A stretch of DNA of 64,000 nucleotides from Fistulifera solaris (GCA_030295235.1 AP026129.1:310001-374000); one strand, 5' to 3'; shown: positions 1-16,944, counted from the stretch's first letter. Translations and numbers: made by a program. The notes: a model not told the origin generated them from the sequence alone.

Positions 1-503
1 TTTTCTCCAAATACTTTGTACTTATAGCGCTTCCCCCCGCAAAGGTGGGGGGATACAATTTTTGCCCAAACGCCGCAACGTCCAATCGTGGCCGCGTCCG
101 AAAGGGGTAAAATCTTGGACGCACAGCTACTACTGTACCTGGCACAAGTACTTTGTACATGTAATAAATGTGCGTGATGTTTTGGAGCGGTACCGTACCA
201 GTACTCCAAACTTTAGCTTATGTCGCAGCGTGTTAAGAAAATGTTATACAGAGGACACCGACAGACTGGGTCCACTAGGGATGATTCATGACTAAAACAC
301 TAATCTTTTACGGGATTCAGATTGCACCTGGTACATGTTCTACGTGATATGGCCTTCCCTCCCATCACATGCAAGGCGCAAAAGGAGTGAAAAAGATACA
401 TTTGCACTGAATTGCATCACGATGAGATTTACAAGAGGAGGTTACAGCTATTATTCCAGAAGCCAAAGTCGAAGGTTCATCAATATCAATTTATTAATCA
501 ACC
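1..503. other. Intergenic region upstream of beta-galactosidase
   Basis: No gene is supported here. The open frames are shorter than 80 codons and have no family resemblance. A few GTACC/GGTACC motifs occur around 190-205 and 325-340, as in other intergenic regions of the window. The stretch presumably holds the promoter and 5' UTR of the gene starting at 504, but I see no definable promoter element. Confidence 0.5.
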
Positions 504-4385
<3,882 letters not shown>

Positions 4386-4410
4386 ATTTCACGGGGAGGC
4401 GTCTTGTCGC

Positions 4411-6894
4411 TCAGCTAAAGTGATGGCCACCAGGACTACTTGCGTTTGTTGAGTAGGTTCCAGCACCAGCGTCTGCTGAAGCTGCGGGTCGAATGTACGA
4501 ACTTTGTAAGACTAATCCGGGCTCTGCAGCATTTGCTTGCTCTCCTAAAGCTGCTAGGGTTTCAAGTTGCCGTGCTACCACATCACGGTGTAAATTCTGC
4601 TCGAAATGACCAGAGATGAAATCCACTTGACCAATCCCTTGACTTGCGCATCGCCAACTTGGATGAGTAGCCTGGAAAGCTGTGAGTTTGAGTGATTTCC
4701 ACGAACGCGAATGCCAATTACTACTTACTTGAAAAGAGTCAAGACTGTGCTTCATCTTTCCCAGTTTCGCTTTTGGTTTGGGATACGCTTGAACAGCATC
4801 GTGAACACTTTTGTGCAGTAGAACACTTTCTGCTAGTGTGCCTGTTATCGGTTCGTCTGCTCCTGTTTCAAGTACGCCGAACCCTTCATCTCCAAACAAA
4901 TCAAAATCGAAGGTGGCGTAACCACACACATCACCGGCTCCTGGAACTTCCTTTTTAATTGCTAAAATAAACTCGCATATTGGCTCAGCACAATCAGCCA
5001 AGGATACACAAAGTATGTAGGGTGCCAGAATCAGGGCTAAAACTTCCCGAGCGAAGTTCTTAGCTTTAAACTGAAACATAGCAGAAAAATTTTGAAAGAC
5101 TGATGGGTCCCACCCTCGCCCTCTCCATATTTCAGGATAGTAGTGAGTATGCTTTGCTACCGCCTCCAACGATAAGTTCATTTCGTCGTACAGATTCCTC
5201 GCACTGCTTGGCTGCTGCAAGGCAGTGGGGATGAGTCCCTGCCAATCGAGTATAGGGCCCCCACCATCCCAGCATACCACAATAGATTCCAATCCGCGAT
5301 TTTGATATGCAACAGAATGGCATCATTAATGGCAGCTAGTGCAAACAAAACCGCTCCAAGAGACCCACCCAAGAAAACGCAAATACGACCAATTGTTGCC
5401 AGTATTTCACTGGACCCAAACAAGTCCAAGTAGTTTTCCGCTGCTTTATAACTTGGAGCAAGGCGACGTTCAAAATGATGAGGAAGTTCGTTGAGCTCAC
5501 GAAAAGTCCACTTAGCATGGAGAGACCAGTCTTTTGGACCAAGATATCTTTTGAATTCTTCCAGTCATACGCATTAGACAAGCCAAAGTACAAGGTCAAA
5601 AAAAAGAGTAAGAAAGGCATGAATATCAAATGTGCCACTCCACAAAGAATGAATCGCCTCCGAAGAGATCCAGGATCCAAGTAAAAAGCCGGTCGTATCT
5701 TGTACTTATGATTGAACATAAAGTTGAGAACACAAAAATATACGCTCCACTGCAAAAAATGTACATAAGTTGAATATGCAAGAAAGAAGAAAACCAAGGA
5801 AAAGAAACAACGTACTTCCAGACTAGGACAAAGCAGTTGTCCTTTTATTCCAGGTACTGTCAAGTCCAAGAGCTGACGATTAAAGAGAGCGACAAGAAAA
5901 TTCTCTTTTCGCATTATTCGTTGCGCAATGACCAAAGCGTCTAGCTCTTGTCCATGAATAGCAATGCGGTAGATCCCCGATTGTTGCAATTCCAAAATTT
6001 TCCCGACGACATCATGATCCCAGTCAACAGCACCGCCCAGTAATCGATGCGCGCTTATTCCGAGACGCTCCTCGAACACCCATTTCGCTTGCAGCGCATC
6101 TTGTAAAGTCCTCCAAAATGACGTGAAAGCAAATGCGGTGTAGATCAGAAAGATGATACTGTAAGTAACCACCAAAACCGTTGCTCGGGGACGGGGTCGG
6201 ATGTATTCTGAAAATTGAGGTCGACAGGTACTTTCATCTGTGCATTGACTCAAACCGTGCCAATCGACGTAGGCGAACAAAAAATTGATAGCACAAGCGT
6301 AAATACCAGTGTCAGCAGCTCAACGACACCTTTACCAATGATGGGCACCAGACCTCGGTGATAAAAATAAGAATACAATGACTGAAAGTATAGATCTAGA
6401 TTCGAAACGGCACCCCATCCTTCGTTTCTTGGACGGAATCGAAGTTGCGGCAAAAACACGAAGTCGGTCTTATTGCTTTGCGCGTGTTGCTGACTTTCAG
6501 GAAATGACGTGTATTGCATCATGGTAGGATCTTCATCGTCGTCATTTATATCAGTACTAGTGCTGGGAATACCAAAATCTTGCAAGTCGACCGAATTAGA
6601 AAGATTGATGGCACGATATTCAACTTGTCTCATCTTATGTTCGTTCCACGCGTCGACAGCTGCTTGGTAAAACACATTGAAGCCTCGAGAGACCTCCGAA
6701 GTCGTTTGACGCACGAATGGACTTTCTCGATGAGGCTGATGACGAGCCTGATGCTGTCGCATTTCACGGGTGTGCTGTGATTGCAATTCTGTGAATGAAG
6801 AATACTATATTTGAGAATGTGGTCAAAGCGCAAGCACAAACATTCTTGCAGTCCTACCTTCCCATAACCCCTCATCTTCCTCATGCGTTGCCAT
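4411..6894 (-). CDS. ATG9: Autophagy-related protein 9 (lipid scramblase of phagophore formation), frame-broken
   Basis: ATG9 is the multi-pass membrane protein that seeds autophagosomes and scrambles lipids. Exon 1 is 6894-6858 (ATG at 6894). A 69-nt intron (6857-6789) follows, then a long exon, then a 57-nt intron (4728-4672) and the last exon, 4671-4411. Family landmarks in order are the IMRKENFLVALFN block, KWTFRELNELPHHFERRL, the hydrophobic GGSLGAVLFAL segment, HTHYYPEIWRGR and GDVCGYATFDF. At least six hydrophobic segments are visible. The conserved protein changes frame three times, each needing one extra base: at the A6 run 6279-6284, near 5548-5567, and at G4 5227-5230. The same pattern in other genes suggests assembly error, but a genuine null allele cannot be excluded. 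The last intron is a multiple of three and has no stop, so retaining it keeps the frame open. Confidence 0.88.
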
Positions 6895-7597
6895 GGTTAC
6901 TTCTATATGGAATGAGAATGAGATATTACTAATGAGAAAGGCATGATCGAGAATAGTAGTTACAGTAGCAAGTTAATGCAGTTTTCAACGAAAATTGCTA
7001 ACTATGTCACACCTCGCGCCCGCCCGTTGCCCGTCTCGTGCGCTATAGACCCGTAATAAGTGTTGTCCGTTTTTCGACACGACTGTATTTCAGTCATGAA
7101 TCATTAACATTTGAGCCGGACTGCTGCTTCAACCACCGTTCATTCTACTAGCGTGGTAGGCAAGTTTTGTCATCAAAGTGATGCAATAACCATCAGCATC
7201 ACTTACAACGCACGCCGCGATTCCTGGTTTCGAAAATCCTTGCGGACCATCCTCCTACGTAATTACTATGACCCACAGTGTAGACTCAACTTATCCACGA
7301 CTGTTTTCAGTCATGAGTCATGCTCTGGAAGAAATCATCATCATCATCTGGAAGACTGGAAGACCTTAACCGTCTGAGCCTGGTACGGCCGAAGTTCTCG
7401 CGCTTTTTCGTGGTGACGAAAGTGCAAACGAAACGAGAAAGTTGAACTTTTCGCTTTTCCATCGGCCATCGATGGATTGAAAGGCACCAGTACTGGTACC
7501 AGGGTAAGGTTAGCAGGAAAATTTATTTCCTCTTTGATCGAACGTGGATGAGCTTACAGATAGGAGAAAGGGACGAGTGCGTTAATCTGCAAGCACA
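6895..7597. other. Divergent intergenic region between ATG9 and sideroflexin
   Basis: About 700 bp separating ATG9 (-) from sideroflexin (+). It holds copies of a degenerate dispersed repeat: an end with TTTCAGTCATGAATCATT near 7090-7106, and a fuller copy at about 7180-7325. A GGTACC-type motif lies near 7490-7500. No protein-coding gene is supported. Both promoters must lie here. Confidence 0.6.
7180..7325 (+). repeat. Degenerate dispersed repeat copy
   Basis: Same order of blocks as 40735-40890: ACCATCAGCATCACTTACAA, CGAAAATCCTTGCGGACCAT, then CGACTGTTTTCAGTCATGAG. It directly follows the tail end of another copy at 7067-7106. Confidence 0.6.
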
Positions 7598-8776
7598 ATG
7601 AATTATCTTCGCACCGCAAATTCCAAATTGGCAAATGCCAGGACGATGTTGTCACGACGCGTCAAATCCTCAGCTGCGACCGATAAAGTTGCCCCCAAGA
7701 CTGATGAAACCGGCGTGCCGGTGGCTTCGTCCATGTTTGCCGCCGTTCTTGGTATCGGAGCAGTCTCAGCTGCTGCCTACATCGTTGAGGACGCCACAGC
7801 CTCTTCGGTGCCTCCGTTTCACCCAAAGAGCCAACGCTTCGACCAAAGCAGCTTTCTCGGTCGATTTTCAAAGATGCTTTTAGCGTGCGACCCTCGTCTT
7901 CTCTTCTATACCGAGGCACAGGTCCGAGAAGCGCAAAAACTTCTTGAAAGTTACAAAGACCAGGATAGCAGCATGGATCGAGCGCTTTGGGAAGCTCAGC
8001 GCATCGTCAACGCGGCCCTCCATCCCGATACAGGCGAAGTCATTCCTCGACCCTTTCGAATGTCCGGCTATGTACCCTACAATGGGCCCATTTGCGTTGC
8101 TATGGTGGCTTCGACTTCAACTCCAGCTCTTCTCTTTTGGTCCTGGACTAATCAAAGTCAAAATGCCCTGGTCAACTACTTCAATCGCAACGCGTCCAGT
8201 CCCATGTCGAACGAGACCTTGGCCAAGTCGTACGCTGCTGCCGTAGGTTCCGCCCTACTAGTGGCATTTGGGCTGGCTTCTTTTATTCAAAAGAAGTATC
8301 CTCCCGCCCAAGCCAAGGCATTATTGAGATGGGTCGCTTTCCCCAGTGCCGTCATTGCAAGCAGTCTAAATTGTTACATTGTAAGAAGTCCGGAAATCGA
8401 ATCCGGTGTTCCCTTACAAGATTCCAATGGCAACATTGTTTTGGAGGGTGCTACCTCCCAAATTGCTGCCAGACGTGGGGTTGAGTCGACAACAGCCAGC
8501 CGTGCCATCCTCCAGGCTCCCGTGTACTTCTTGCCACCAGCTTTGCTTTCCATGGGACCCTTGTCTCGATTGGTGGCAACGAAGCCGAGCCTTTCGGTTC
8601 CCTTGACGACCTTTCTAGTATTGACTGCTTTCGGTCTCGGCCTACCTGCTACAGTGGCCATTTTCCCACAAATAAGCGAGATCCCAGTCAAAGATTTAGA
8701 AGAGCGCTATCATCATTCACGAGATCCAGTCACACAGCAACCGTATACTACTCTTTTTTACAATAAAGGATTATAA
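7598..8776 (+). CDS. Sideroflexin, mitochondrial serine/amino-acid carrier
   Basis: Member of the sideroflexin (SFXN, 'tricarboxylate carrier') family of the mitochondrial inner membrane. Human SFXN1 imports serine for one-carbon metabolism. The single exon of 392 codons is fully open. Family signatures are visible: HPDTGE (about residue 147), FRMSGYVPYNGP just after it, and the NQSQNALVNYFNRN block near residue 190. The protein also has several C-terminal hydrophobic segments. The first ~65 residues are basic and Ser/Ala-rich, so they could act as a mitochondrial targeting extension; typical sideroflexins of about 320 aa lack such a long extension. Which substrate this paralogue carries cannot be read from sequence. 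Confidence 0.92.
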   Translation: MNYLRTANSKLANARTMLSRRVKSSAATDKVAPKTDETGVPVASSMFAAVLGIGAVSAAAYIVEDATASSVPPFHPKSQRFDQSSFLGRFSKMLLACDPRLLFYTEAQVREAQKLLESYKDQDSSMDRALWEAQRIVNAALHPDTGEVIPRPFRMSGYVPYNGPICVAMVASTSTPALLFWSWTNQSQNALVNYFNRNASSPMSNETLAKSYAAAVGSALLVAFGLASFIQKKYPPAQAKALLRWVAFPSAVIASSLNCYIVRSPEIESGVPLQDSNGNIVLEGATSQIAARRGVESTTASRAILQAPVYFLPPALLSMGPLSRLVATKPSLSVPLTTFLVLTAFGLGLPATVAIFPQISEIPVKDLEERYHHSRDPVTQQPYTTLFYNKGL

Positions 8777-9519
8777 GCAATTGTTCTATTTTGTTTTAGT
8801 ACGCATAGTGTTTATTATAAAACGCATCGTGGCTGAAACGAAGGAATTTGGTACGTAGCGAATCTGAACGGAATATCACGTCTCCATTTCAGTCATGAAT
8901 CAATAGGCTTTTGAGCCAGATTGCTAGAGAGTCTACTTAACCTTCGCATTTGTTTCTTCTCACTGGTTAAGCTACAGTTTGTTTCTGGCAGATTCTTTTT
9001 AGCAGCATCTGCGATGCATGTATCGATTTTTTCCGTCGAAATGTCGTTAGATGATTCGTTTTCGTTCAGTCACGAAGCATTACCTTTTTTTTAAGCCGGA
9101 CTGCTTGCTATCGCATCCTCTAAGGACGTATAAAAATGTACATTCATCGCATCGGTTCAAATCCATTGACAAGTCGATAGGTACCGGTACCTAAACCTGA
9201 TACGGTTCTTGTGGTCGACGAATGCTCCGCGACAGCCACTTTCACCACGTAACTCAACAATAAGGTTAGTATTATTGGGTGTCTCGGTGGTTTCAGTAAA
9301 ATCGTCGTGAAAGATTTTTTCGAGAAACAAATGATCGAATTTTTCGCCACACTTGACCATCGATTTCATTTGAAGACGAAGCACTCAAAACTATGCTTGT
9401 CTTGTTCAACCTATAGGTAACTTACAAAAAAATAGACACAATCACTGCTGCTCCAAGAAACGAGATCCAGCCAATTCACTTAGCGCAATCGATTTTGCCG
9501 CACACATTGGTGAACAATT
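8777..9519. other. Intergenic region with two degenerate dispersed-repeat copies
   Basis: No coding gene is supported. Copies of the dispersed repeat end near 8889-8905 (TTTCAGTCATGAATCAAT) and 9065-9080 (TTCAGTCACGAAGCATT). Each is followed by TTGAGCCAGATTGCT or AAGCCGGACTGCT. A small TACCGGTACC palindrome lies at about 9181-9192. Confidence 0.55.
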
Positions 9520-10772
9520 TTGTTTGGAGTACATCAAAAGACAATCAAAGATGCTGAGACTGAGAGAAAAAATGACAATCTCAGCGGGGTCTTGAATCTA
9601 TCACAGGAAAACCTTATAAATACCTGTCAGCAGCGTATACATGAGCCTAGATATTCGACGACAGCTGATTTACTTTCACAAAACCAATTGACCGAGACGT
9701 TATTGCCACAACCATCGCACCTTCTTCAACGACCGAGAAAAATCGACGAACAGAATGCACACTGCAAAGAAAAGATACGGGTACAAGAAAACGACCATAT
9801 TTACTTGTCCACATTGCCTTCAGTGAATTGCAGTGATGAGATGTCGAAAAATTATCTTCCGTCCGACTCGACAACCGTATCTATGGAATTTCAACGAAAG
9901 AGCAAACACTCGTTTCAGGAGGAAGCAGCATCAGACCATCTACGGAGTATTGCAACAGACCGATATTTAAACAACAATATGAGGTTTGCTGACAGAAGCC
10001 CTCGTAGAAATTCTGACGCGACTAAGAAATCCGAGTTTGCGATGACAGCCCGCTCTGTAACATCGAACCTCGAAAGCGCAGAGAACGGCCAGATTCCTTT
10101 TTCCCATATTCTTACTCTTCAAGCTGCGACGGTAATAAAGTTAATCTATATCGTGATGTGTTGAAAATCAATTCAGGTGCAACGGACCGGCAGATCCGGA
10201 TCGCGTATTTTCGCGAGGGTCGTGGGATCTTGACCGATGATGAACTATCACCGGCATCCAAACGACAATTCGAAGCCATCAGTCTTGCCTACGAAATTCT
10301 GTCTCGTTGGAGAGAGCAATATGATTCCTGTGACGATGATCTGAACCAGCTACTGAATGACTCGCGCTGAAGAGTCTGGTGAAAAACAACCTGCCCAACA
10401 GAATCAAACGCCGGTCCTAACCGCCTCTTCAGAGAGGACGGATACTAAAATGCCATCTTTGACAAATAAGAGTCGCGGAATCCACTGGAATGAAAAAAGT
10501 CGAAGAATGGCTGTACGAACAAAGTCCCCAGAAAGCTGACAATGTATACCTCGACGAACAAACTACCATTACGGAGACAGACGAGCTACCCCAGAATCAC
10601 CATCAAGTGCTTGGCAACGCAGAATTTGATAGGGAGATGTCAAACGATAACGACGAAATGTGTCAACCCGGATCAAAGTATTTAGAACGTACTACCATGA
10701 CAGTAGTCAATGCGCGTTCTCTGGCCAATCATCTGACAAATTTTGACCCTCCAATTATCAACACGTTTCGAC
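9520..10772 (+). pseudogene. J-domain-like protein, 5' part, interrupted by a copia element
   Basis: A diverged J-like domain lies at about 10150-10345, reading NLYRDVLKINSGATDRQIR then AYFREGR and QFEAISLAYEILS. It matches J-domain helices, but the HPD tripeptide that stimulates Hsp70 is absent; the loop reads REGRGILTDDELSPASK. About 200 polar, Ser/Asn-rich residues precede it and a polar acidic region follows. The 5' end is unresolved: no ATG is in frame near 9520 and a stop lies at 9511, so a spliced upstream exon is likely. The frame changes at T5 10098-10102, near 10363-10370, and at A6 10493-10498. Reading then runs into the 5-bp target duplication (10768-10772) and the retrotransposon. 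The remainder of the gene appears to resume at 19147. Confidence 0.55.
10768..10772. repeat. Copia target-site duplication, left (TCGAC)
   Basis: The 5-bp TCGAC directly abuts the left LTR and recurs at 19147-19151 directly after the right LTR. Five base pairs is the usual length for Ty1/copia integrase. Confidence 0.9.
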
Positions 10773-10948
10773 TATCGTGGGAAGACTCTAATTGCTATGC
10801 AATAGTCGTTTACAAGAAGAGTGAGCTCATGGAGAGCTCGTTATTCTACGATCTTATTGAGGAAGTCATTCATTGTGTCTTCCGGTGCCGTTCACGTCAA
10901 GGCTAGGGACTGACGGAGTCTTGGATGTAGATAGTCCTCCGGCCGATA
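10773..10948 (-). repeat. 3' LTR of the copia element
   Basis: This 176-bp direct repeat matches 18972-19146 base for base, except for one additional C in GCCGTTCACG versus GCCGTTACG. It starts TATCGTGGG and ends GGCCGATA on the plus strand, giving TATCG/CGATA inverted termini. The purine tract lies immediately inside it, which places the boundary. Confidence 0.9.
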
Positions 10949-10957
10949 CCGCCCCCT
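10949..10957 (-). other. Polypurine tract of the copia element
   Basis: On the minus strand the nine bases directly before the 3' LTR read AGGGGGCGG. This purine-rich run, with one C, is in the expected place for priming plus-strand DNA synthesis. Confidence 0.75.
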
Positions 10958-13900
10958 GATCAAAACTAGGGATGTTTTGATTAAAAGTAAATTTGGCCGA
11001 AGAGGAGACAGAGTAGGAAGGGAGGGAGTGACCCATAGAGCGGCGAGCATGGCGAGAATGCAGGACCCAACCGAGAGGTTTGGTGAGATCGTCGGCGTTG
11101 TTGAGAACGCCAGAAATGTACCGCATAGTGATATCGCCGTGTTCTTTCCATTCTTGAATTGCAAAATATTGAATATCAACGTGGCGCTCTGTGGGCTTTT
11201 TGGAGTTAATCATGTTGATAGTTGACATATTATCTTCATAGATTGGGGTCGGACCAGATTGGGGAAAACCAAGTTCAGCTAATACCGAAGCGGAGGTAAC
11301 GGGCATGTTTGGCAGCAGTCACAGCAGCGAGGAATTCAGCTTCAGTAGAACTAGTGGCAGTAATGGATTGCGTAGTACACCGATAAGAGATAGCACCACC
11401 ACAAAGCATAAACACGTATCCTGTAGTAGAGCCGTCGGGTTTTTAGATCATTGGCGAGCGGCATCCACAAAGCACTGCAAGGAAGTAGGATCCGTAGCAG
11501 GGGAACGGAGGAAGAGAAGGATCTGGGGCAAGAAATGTGCGAGGAATGACGGGGAGGCGATGGCGTTGGGGCAGGTTTGTGGAACACAATACCCCAATCG
11601 GAGGTTTCACGAAGATAGCGAGCAATGTCCTTGAGAAGGGTAAAATGGACGTCATGCGGGTAAGCCGGCAAACTTCGACAGGGTAACTAAGGCGTAACCG
11701 ACATCCGGGCGACAAGTGACATAGGTATAGAGCAGTTCACCAAGGAGAGAACGAAATTTGAAGCCATGTTTTGTCTCAAGGGCAGCATGGTCGGGCGAAC
11801 TTTCCGGCGGGCCAATGTTTTCGTGAGATGAGGGGAATGGAATCAGCAGGAATGGGGGACTGTGGCACAGTAGTCGGGTGTGTAGAGGGGTCATCCAACC
11901 ATGTGTCTGCATCACGCGACCAATGTAATCCTTCGCAGAGATTTCAATACATGAGTCAAACTGATTGATGTTGACGCCATTGAAGACGCGGAGGAGGCCT
12001 TCATATTTAAAAGGAACTTGTGGCTCGGTAGGGAGTTGAAGACGTGTACCAATAGCAGCGAAAATGTCTTTGGCAATAGATTCCGAAGGGCAAGCAAGAG
12101 CGAAGTCGTCCACTTGGCGAAGGAGGAGGACCGGAGTGCCGTTCCAAACCGCAGAGTATATGGTACGGTCATGGGTGGTGCTTATAAAACCTAATGCATG
12201 GAGGATGGTAGAAATATGAGCCTCCCAGAGTTTTCCAGATTCAGGGTGGCCTTGTAAAGCATGGTTCACCGGAAGGACAAGGGAGCGATCGAGATCGATG
12301 CCAAAACGGTCTTTGTACCAATCAGCATAGGGCGTCATCAATTTCCACATAGGTAGGCACACCCGGTGGGGGGGAATGGGGCGTAAGCATCTTTAGCGTC
12401 AGCTTTATAGATAAGGTAGCAAAGAGCAGCAGCCAAAGCGATGAACATACGCTGTATTGGTTGCATTGCACGACAGTAGGTAGAGGCATATCCATGTAAG
12501 GCAGGAGCAGCTTTCTTGGATCCATCACAACAGTTGCGAGACCTGCGTTCACCATCCTTCTTGACAGAGTAATTCCAGTGTTGCCGAAGGACAATAGCAT
12601 GCTTAGGACGGCGACATGGGGGGCCGTACATACGGAGTGCGTGGAAGTGGTCAAGTTGGCGATGTTCGCCACGGCGCCACTCAAGCCAATTGGAAAGCGT
12701 CTTGAGTTTTCGGCGGGTGAGTTTCCCAAGGGCCATTTCCTCTGGTGTGAGAGATGTAGAGGACATAGCAAAGACACCAAGGGCGTAGTGCATCGAGGCA
12801 AGCAAAGTCATCAGAGAAATCAAGATCAGGATAGAGTACAGAGGTGATGAACAAGATATCCTCGGCGGAAAAGTCCGGAGCGAAGTTGTCGAGCTGGTCG
12901 GGGTGATCCGGCTGGAACAAATTGAATTCACGAAGCGCACGGTGGAATGTGTTCCCACCAAGATACCGTTCAGGGGCAAGAGTCAGGGAAACGGAGGGCG
13001 GAGAAGTAGCAAGGCAAGACGCCAAAAGCGGCGGTAGCGTCATCAACAGTAAATACAGTGTGCTCGCCAACGGAGAGTGATGTAAGCCAGCGCAATGTAT
13101 TTTTAGCGGCTTTGAGCGAAGAGTGGAGCTGAGCGGCACTTGATTTAGACACAATATCACGAATGTAGACACGATTGTTGAGTTCGTCTCGAGCAAGTTG
13201 GAAACCCAGGGTCCGGCCACGGCATTTGACAGGAACATCCAGCGTAAGAGTAGCGGCGAAAGGTGAGTTGCGAAAATAGAAAGTGGAGACAGAGCATTCA
13301 GAGGGCTCTGAAGGCAGAGGGTCACCATTTTGCGTGCGTTGCAAGTGGATGACATTTGGAGGAATTTGATCAGTGGGCAGATCATTCATTCCTTCATCAA
13401 AGCGGACGTGTTTGGCGATCTTGACGCGGTCAGAAGCCACATCATACCAAAGTATATTGCGAGTGGTGTTAGGTAGAAAGCCAAGGAAAATACCCTTCGC
13501 TGAAGCAGATTTGAATTTAGCTTGGCGACGGCCAGGGGAACGGACCCAAACGCGGCAGCCAAAAGTCCGGAAATCACTAAAATCATCTTGCGTGCCCGTT
13601 GCAAGTGCGAAGCGGGGATTGGTGCTGGTCACGAGATGGAAGGGAATTGGTAATGCGGAGCCAATGGTGAAAAGCGTAGGGCCAAAACTTTACTGACAAA
13701 TTTGCACCAATGAGCATAGCACGGATAGCATTTGCAATGGTAAGGTGGGCACGCTCAACGGGTCCATTCTGATTAGAAGCATCAGCACCAGTCGGACAGA
13801 CAGTGTATCCATGTTTGGCAAACACAGAGAGTACCGCTGGATTGTGATACAGTTCACCACCTTGGTCCAAGAAGACATATTTGCCACGACAGGACGGCTT

Positions 13901-16900
13901 ATGCTCGGACAGGAAATGGTCGAGCCAATGGATCGGGGACGCTTTGGAAAGACGTGTGTCGCCATGTTGCATTCGAGTCACATGGTCAGTGACGAGTATC
14001 CAGCAGGTTTCGCCATTGATGCCAAGGTAGTCATCAGCACGACCGGGGTCGGATGACAGCTGACCGGAGAAGGAGAAATCAACTGATAAGCCCTGATAAG
14101 GGACGGTAGCAGTACGAGTTGTATTACCTGCGGAAGATGCTTTGACCTGTTTGGAACGGATACACGTGGGGCACGTATCGAGGACAGGGTCCGCGTGTTG
14201 AAAAACGGGAATGCCTTTGACATACTTATGGGCTTGACCAAATAATGATTACTGGGATGTCCAAGGCGCTGGTGCCACAGGAGACGCTGAGTCTGGGCAC
14301 GAATTGCAGCAATGGGTGTGTTAGCAGCAATATATTCGTGAAACGGAAGTGTCTGATATGGTTCGGGGATGCGATCCAAGTCGGAGCGGAGCCGAGCGTA
14401 TTCTTTTCCTGCCAGGAATAAATTTGGAAGACCGTAGCGCGCTCGCAATCCGATGCAAAAGTGGGATCATGAAGCAGCATCTTGTCAGAGGAGGTAACCG
14501 GAGTTGCCAGCGGGTGGTCAGCGGGAAGATCCGGAGGGATCAACGCATGGGTGTAACATTTGGCATGTAATAAAATGCCATCGAAGTATACATCATCTGT
14601 GGTTCTTAGGCGGTGATGACATCGCAGGGTAAACGTGCCTTGGTCATGGTGTTTGGTAAACAATTCCGTCTTGAAATCCTTGACAGAATATCCGTAAGCC
14701 CGGATAATGTCACGTTCATCAATGACAGTCGTGCGGAGAGAGGGATGGTAAAAAGTGCGAATGGCAAGGTAACCTGATGGAGCATGGCGACATGGCACAT
14801 GAAGGTAGCCGAAACCATGGGGAACAGCATCAGAGCCCTCAGTCGCAGGGAGGAGACGAACCGGGCATCGGAACTGCGAAGTGAACGGACGGTAGCGATG
14901 CAACAGATGAAGTAGGTTGGTGCAAGAGATGAAAGCACCAGTGTCGATCTGAGCACGAGGAGCATCCGGATTGTCCAAATGAGGAGGAGAAGACATGACA
15001 TCGGAATGTGGGATAGTGGTAGGGTATGGAACGTTGACTGTATTTACTGGGAAAACATTGAGTTCACTATGGAGATCAGTGAAGACGCGAGAGACAGCTG
15101 AAGAATCCGAAGAGACGGAAACATTCGTGAGAAAAAACAAACACGGCAGCGAGGGAGGATCGTCGTCGGCGGGCTGTCGAAGGTCGCGACGTCACGGGAG
15201 TACAGGGCTGCGTTCCTCCGTTTTTAGAAACGGCCCTGCTGAAAATCCAAAGGTTCATCAATGGTGTTGTCAGCCGAAGGAAGTCATCGGGTGGCGCAAC
15301 CGTGAGGGCATGAACCGGCTCAGACGATGAAGGGGGGAATGACTGTGCTTCAGAGCGGGCAACGCGATTTAAGAACTGTTTGAAAATGATATAGTGTTTC
15401 TTGAGAAACTCAGAATCATTTAAAACAGGGCAAGAATCAAAACGATGCTGACCGGAGCAGACAACACAGGGTTGTTGGCGGGCAACATTGGGGTCTTGAC
15501 TGATCTTGTGAACCGAAGCTTGATATTCAAGAAAGAGTTGACGTTGAGCAGGGTCATCCGGAAGAGCCACAGCAAAAAGATCGGCAAAGAGCTTGTGGTA
15601 TTCGTCAGATGCATTGAGGTCGGAAGCATGGTCATTTAGTAAGTCCTGCTGGACGGGTGCAATAGACGTAGTAACCGGAGGAGAACCAGAAGTACCAGTA
15701 GCGTTGTGGTTGGGGAAACGGGTACGAAAAGCAGAACGAGTCGGAGTTCCAAGAGCAGCTGCCGGAGAAGAGGGACGAGAGCGTGGTAAAGCTGGAGAGG
15801 CCGGGCGGAAGCGCTGCAAAGCAGGACTGTGCGGAGCTTGAAGATAGCGCTGCAGGGTTTCGAGAAGCTGCGGACCTTGGAATTGGGATGTTTTGGTAGG
15901 ATCACGACGATCGTCGTAGGACATACGAGCCAAAAAAAGTTGGATAGTCTGATCGGCTAATGAAAATATCAACCTCATGACTGTTGGCAAGAGAAGAAGG
16001 GTTGTCAGCAATCAAAGCTCGGAGATGAATGAAGTCTTGGAAGAGCTGGTAGTATTCCGGAAACGATTTGCCAGCTTGACGAGGGTAGTCTTCGATGAGT
16101 GTGTATGGCCGCTCATAGAAAACCGGAAGTACCTTGGTAGCAATTTGTTTGAGAATCGCATAGCCATCACCATAGTGGACGTGTAGCAAGTCGATGACGG
16201 AGCTGCCGTCAGGGAACATACTCGGCTTATTGAAAAGCTGAAAGAGCATGGACGACATTTTCGGAGGTGTTGGTTCATATATGAAGGTAGGTCGTCATCC
16301 TGGCCGTTGCCAGCGGTAAAACCATGTAAACCACCATGATTGGCCTGGTAGCAGAAAGGTGGATGGACGTAAACGCCATGGCCCATAGCAAATGTCACGA
16401 GAGCGTGCATCCATTGGCGATATCCGGCAAAGGTATCGGAGCGACAAACAACGTAATCACGGAAGAAATTACGGTCGTCAATACCTTTCAAGACGAATAA
16501 AGTACCATCGGCAGTAATAATGCGTTGAGGTCCACATGTTGCATAGCGGAGTCCATGGGCATAGCGAGTGCGAAGAGTACTGCCAATAAGTGGATCACCA
16601 CGAAGTTTGGCATCATAGCGAAGGCGAACATCAGCTGTAAGGTCATTCACATTGAAGAGGGTCAAGTCAATAGAAGGTGGCATGACCGGCAGAGCAATGG
16701 GATCATGGTTGGGGAGTACAGCCTGATGGGGGACAACGGGGGGTGTCGGAGGGGCCTGAGTTGATGGTATTGCAGCAAACGCGGCGGCAAGAGCTTGTGC
16801 AAGTTCCACAGCACTCAGAGGAGCAGGAATTGCACCAGCGACAGCGGCTGCAATGTCAGCGGCCGAGAGAGGGACATTGGCAATCGGCGGAGCATCATGC

Positions 16901-16944
16901 GCGAACTCAGCAGGTGGTGCTGGAGTAGTGGAAAAATTACGCCA

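Noticed and set aside
6250-6300. Short intron in ATG9 explaining the first frame change
   Set aside because: No GT-AG pair restores the phase, and the protein on both sides is contiguous in the family. A one-base homopolymer indel (A6 6279-6284) is simpler.
10773-10948. Duplicated host exon flanking the retrotransposon
   Set aside because: At first the 176-bp repeat seemed to be duplicated coding sequence because an open frame runs into it. The TCGAC duplications outside, and the purine tract and primer site directly inside, show that it is the LTR.
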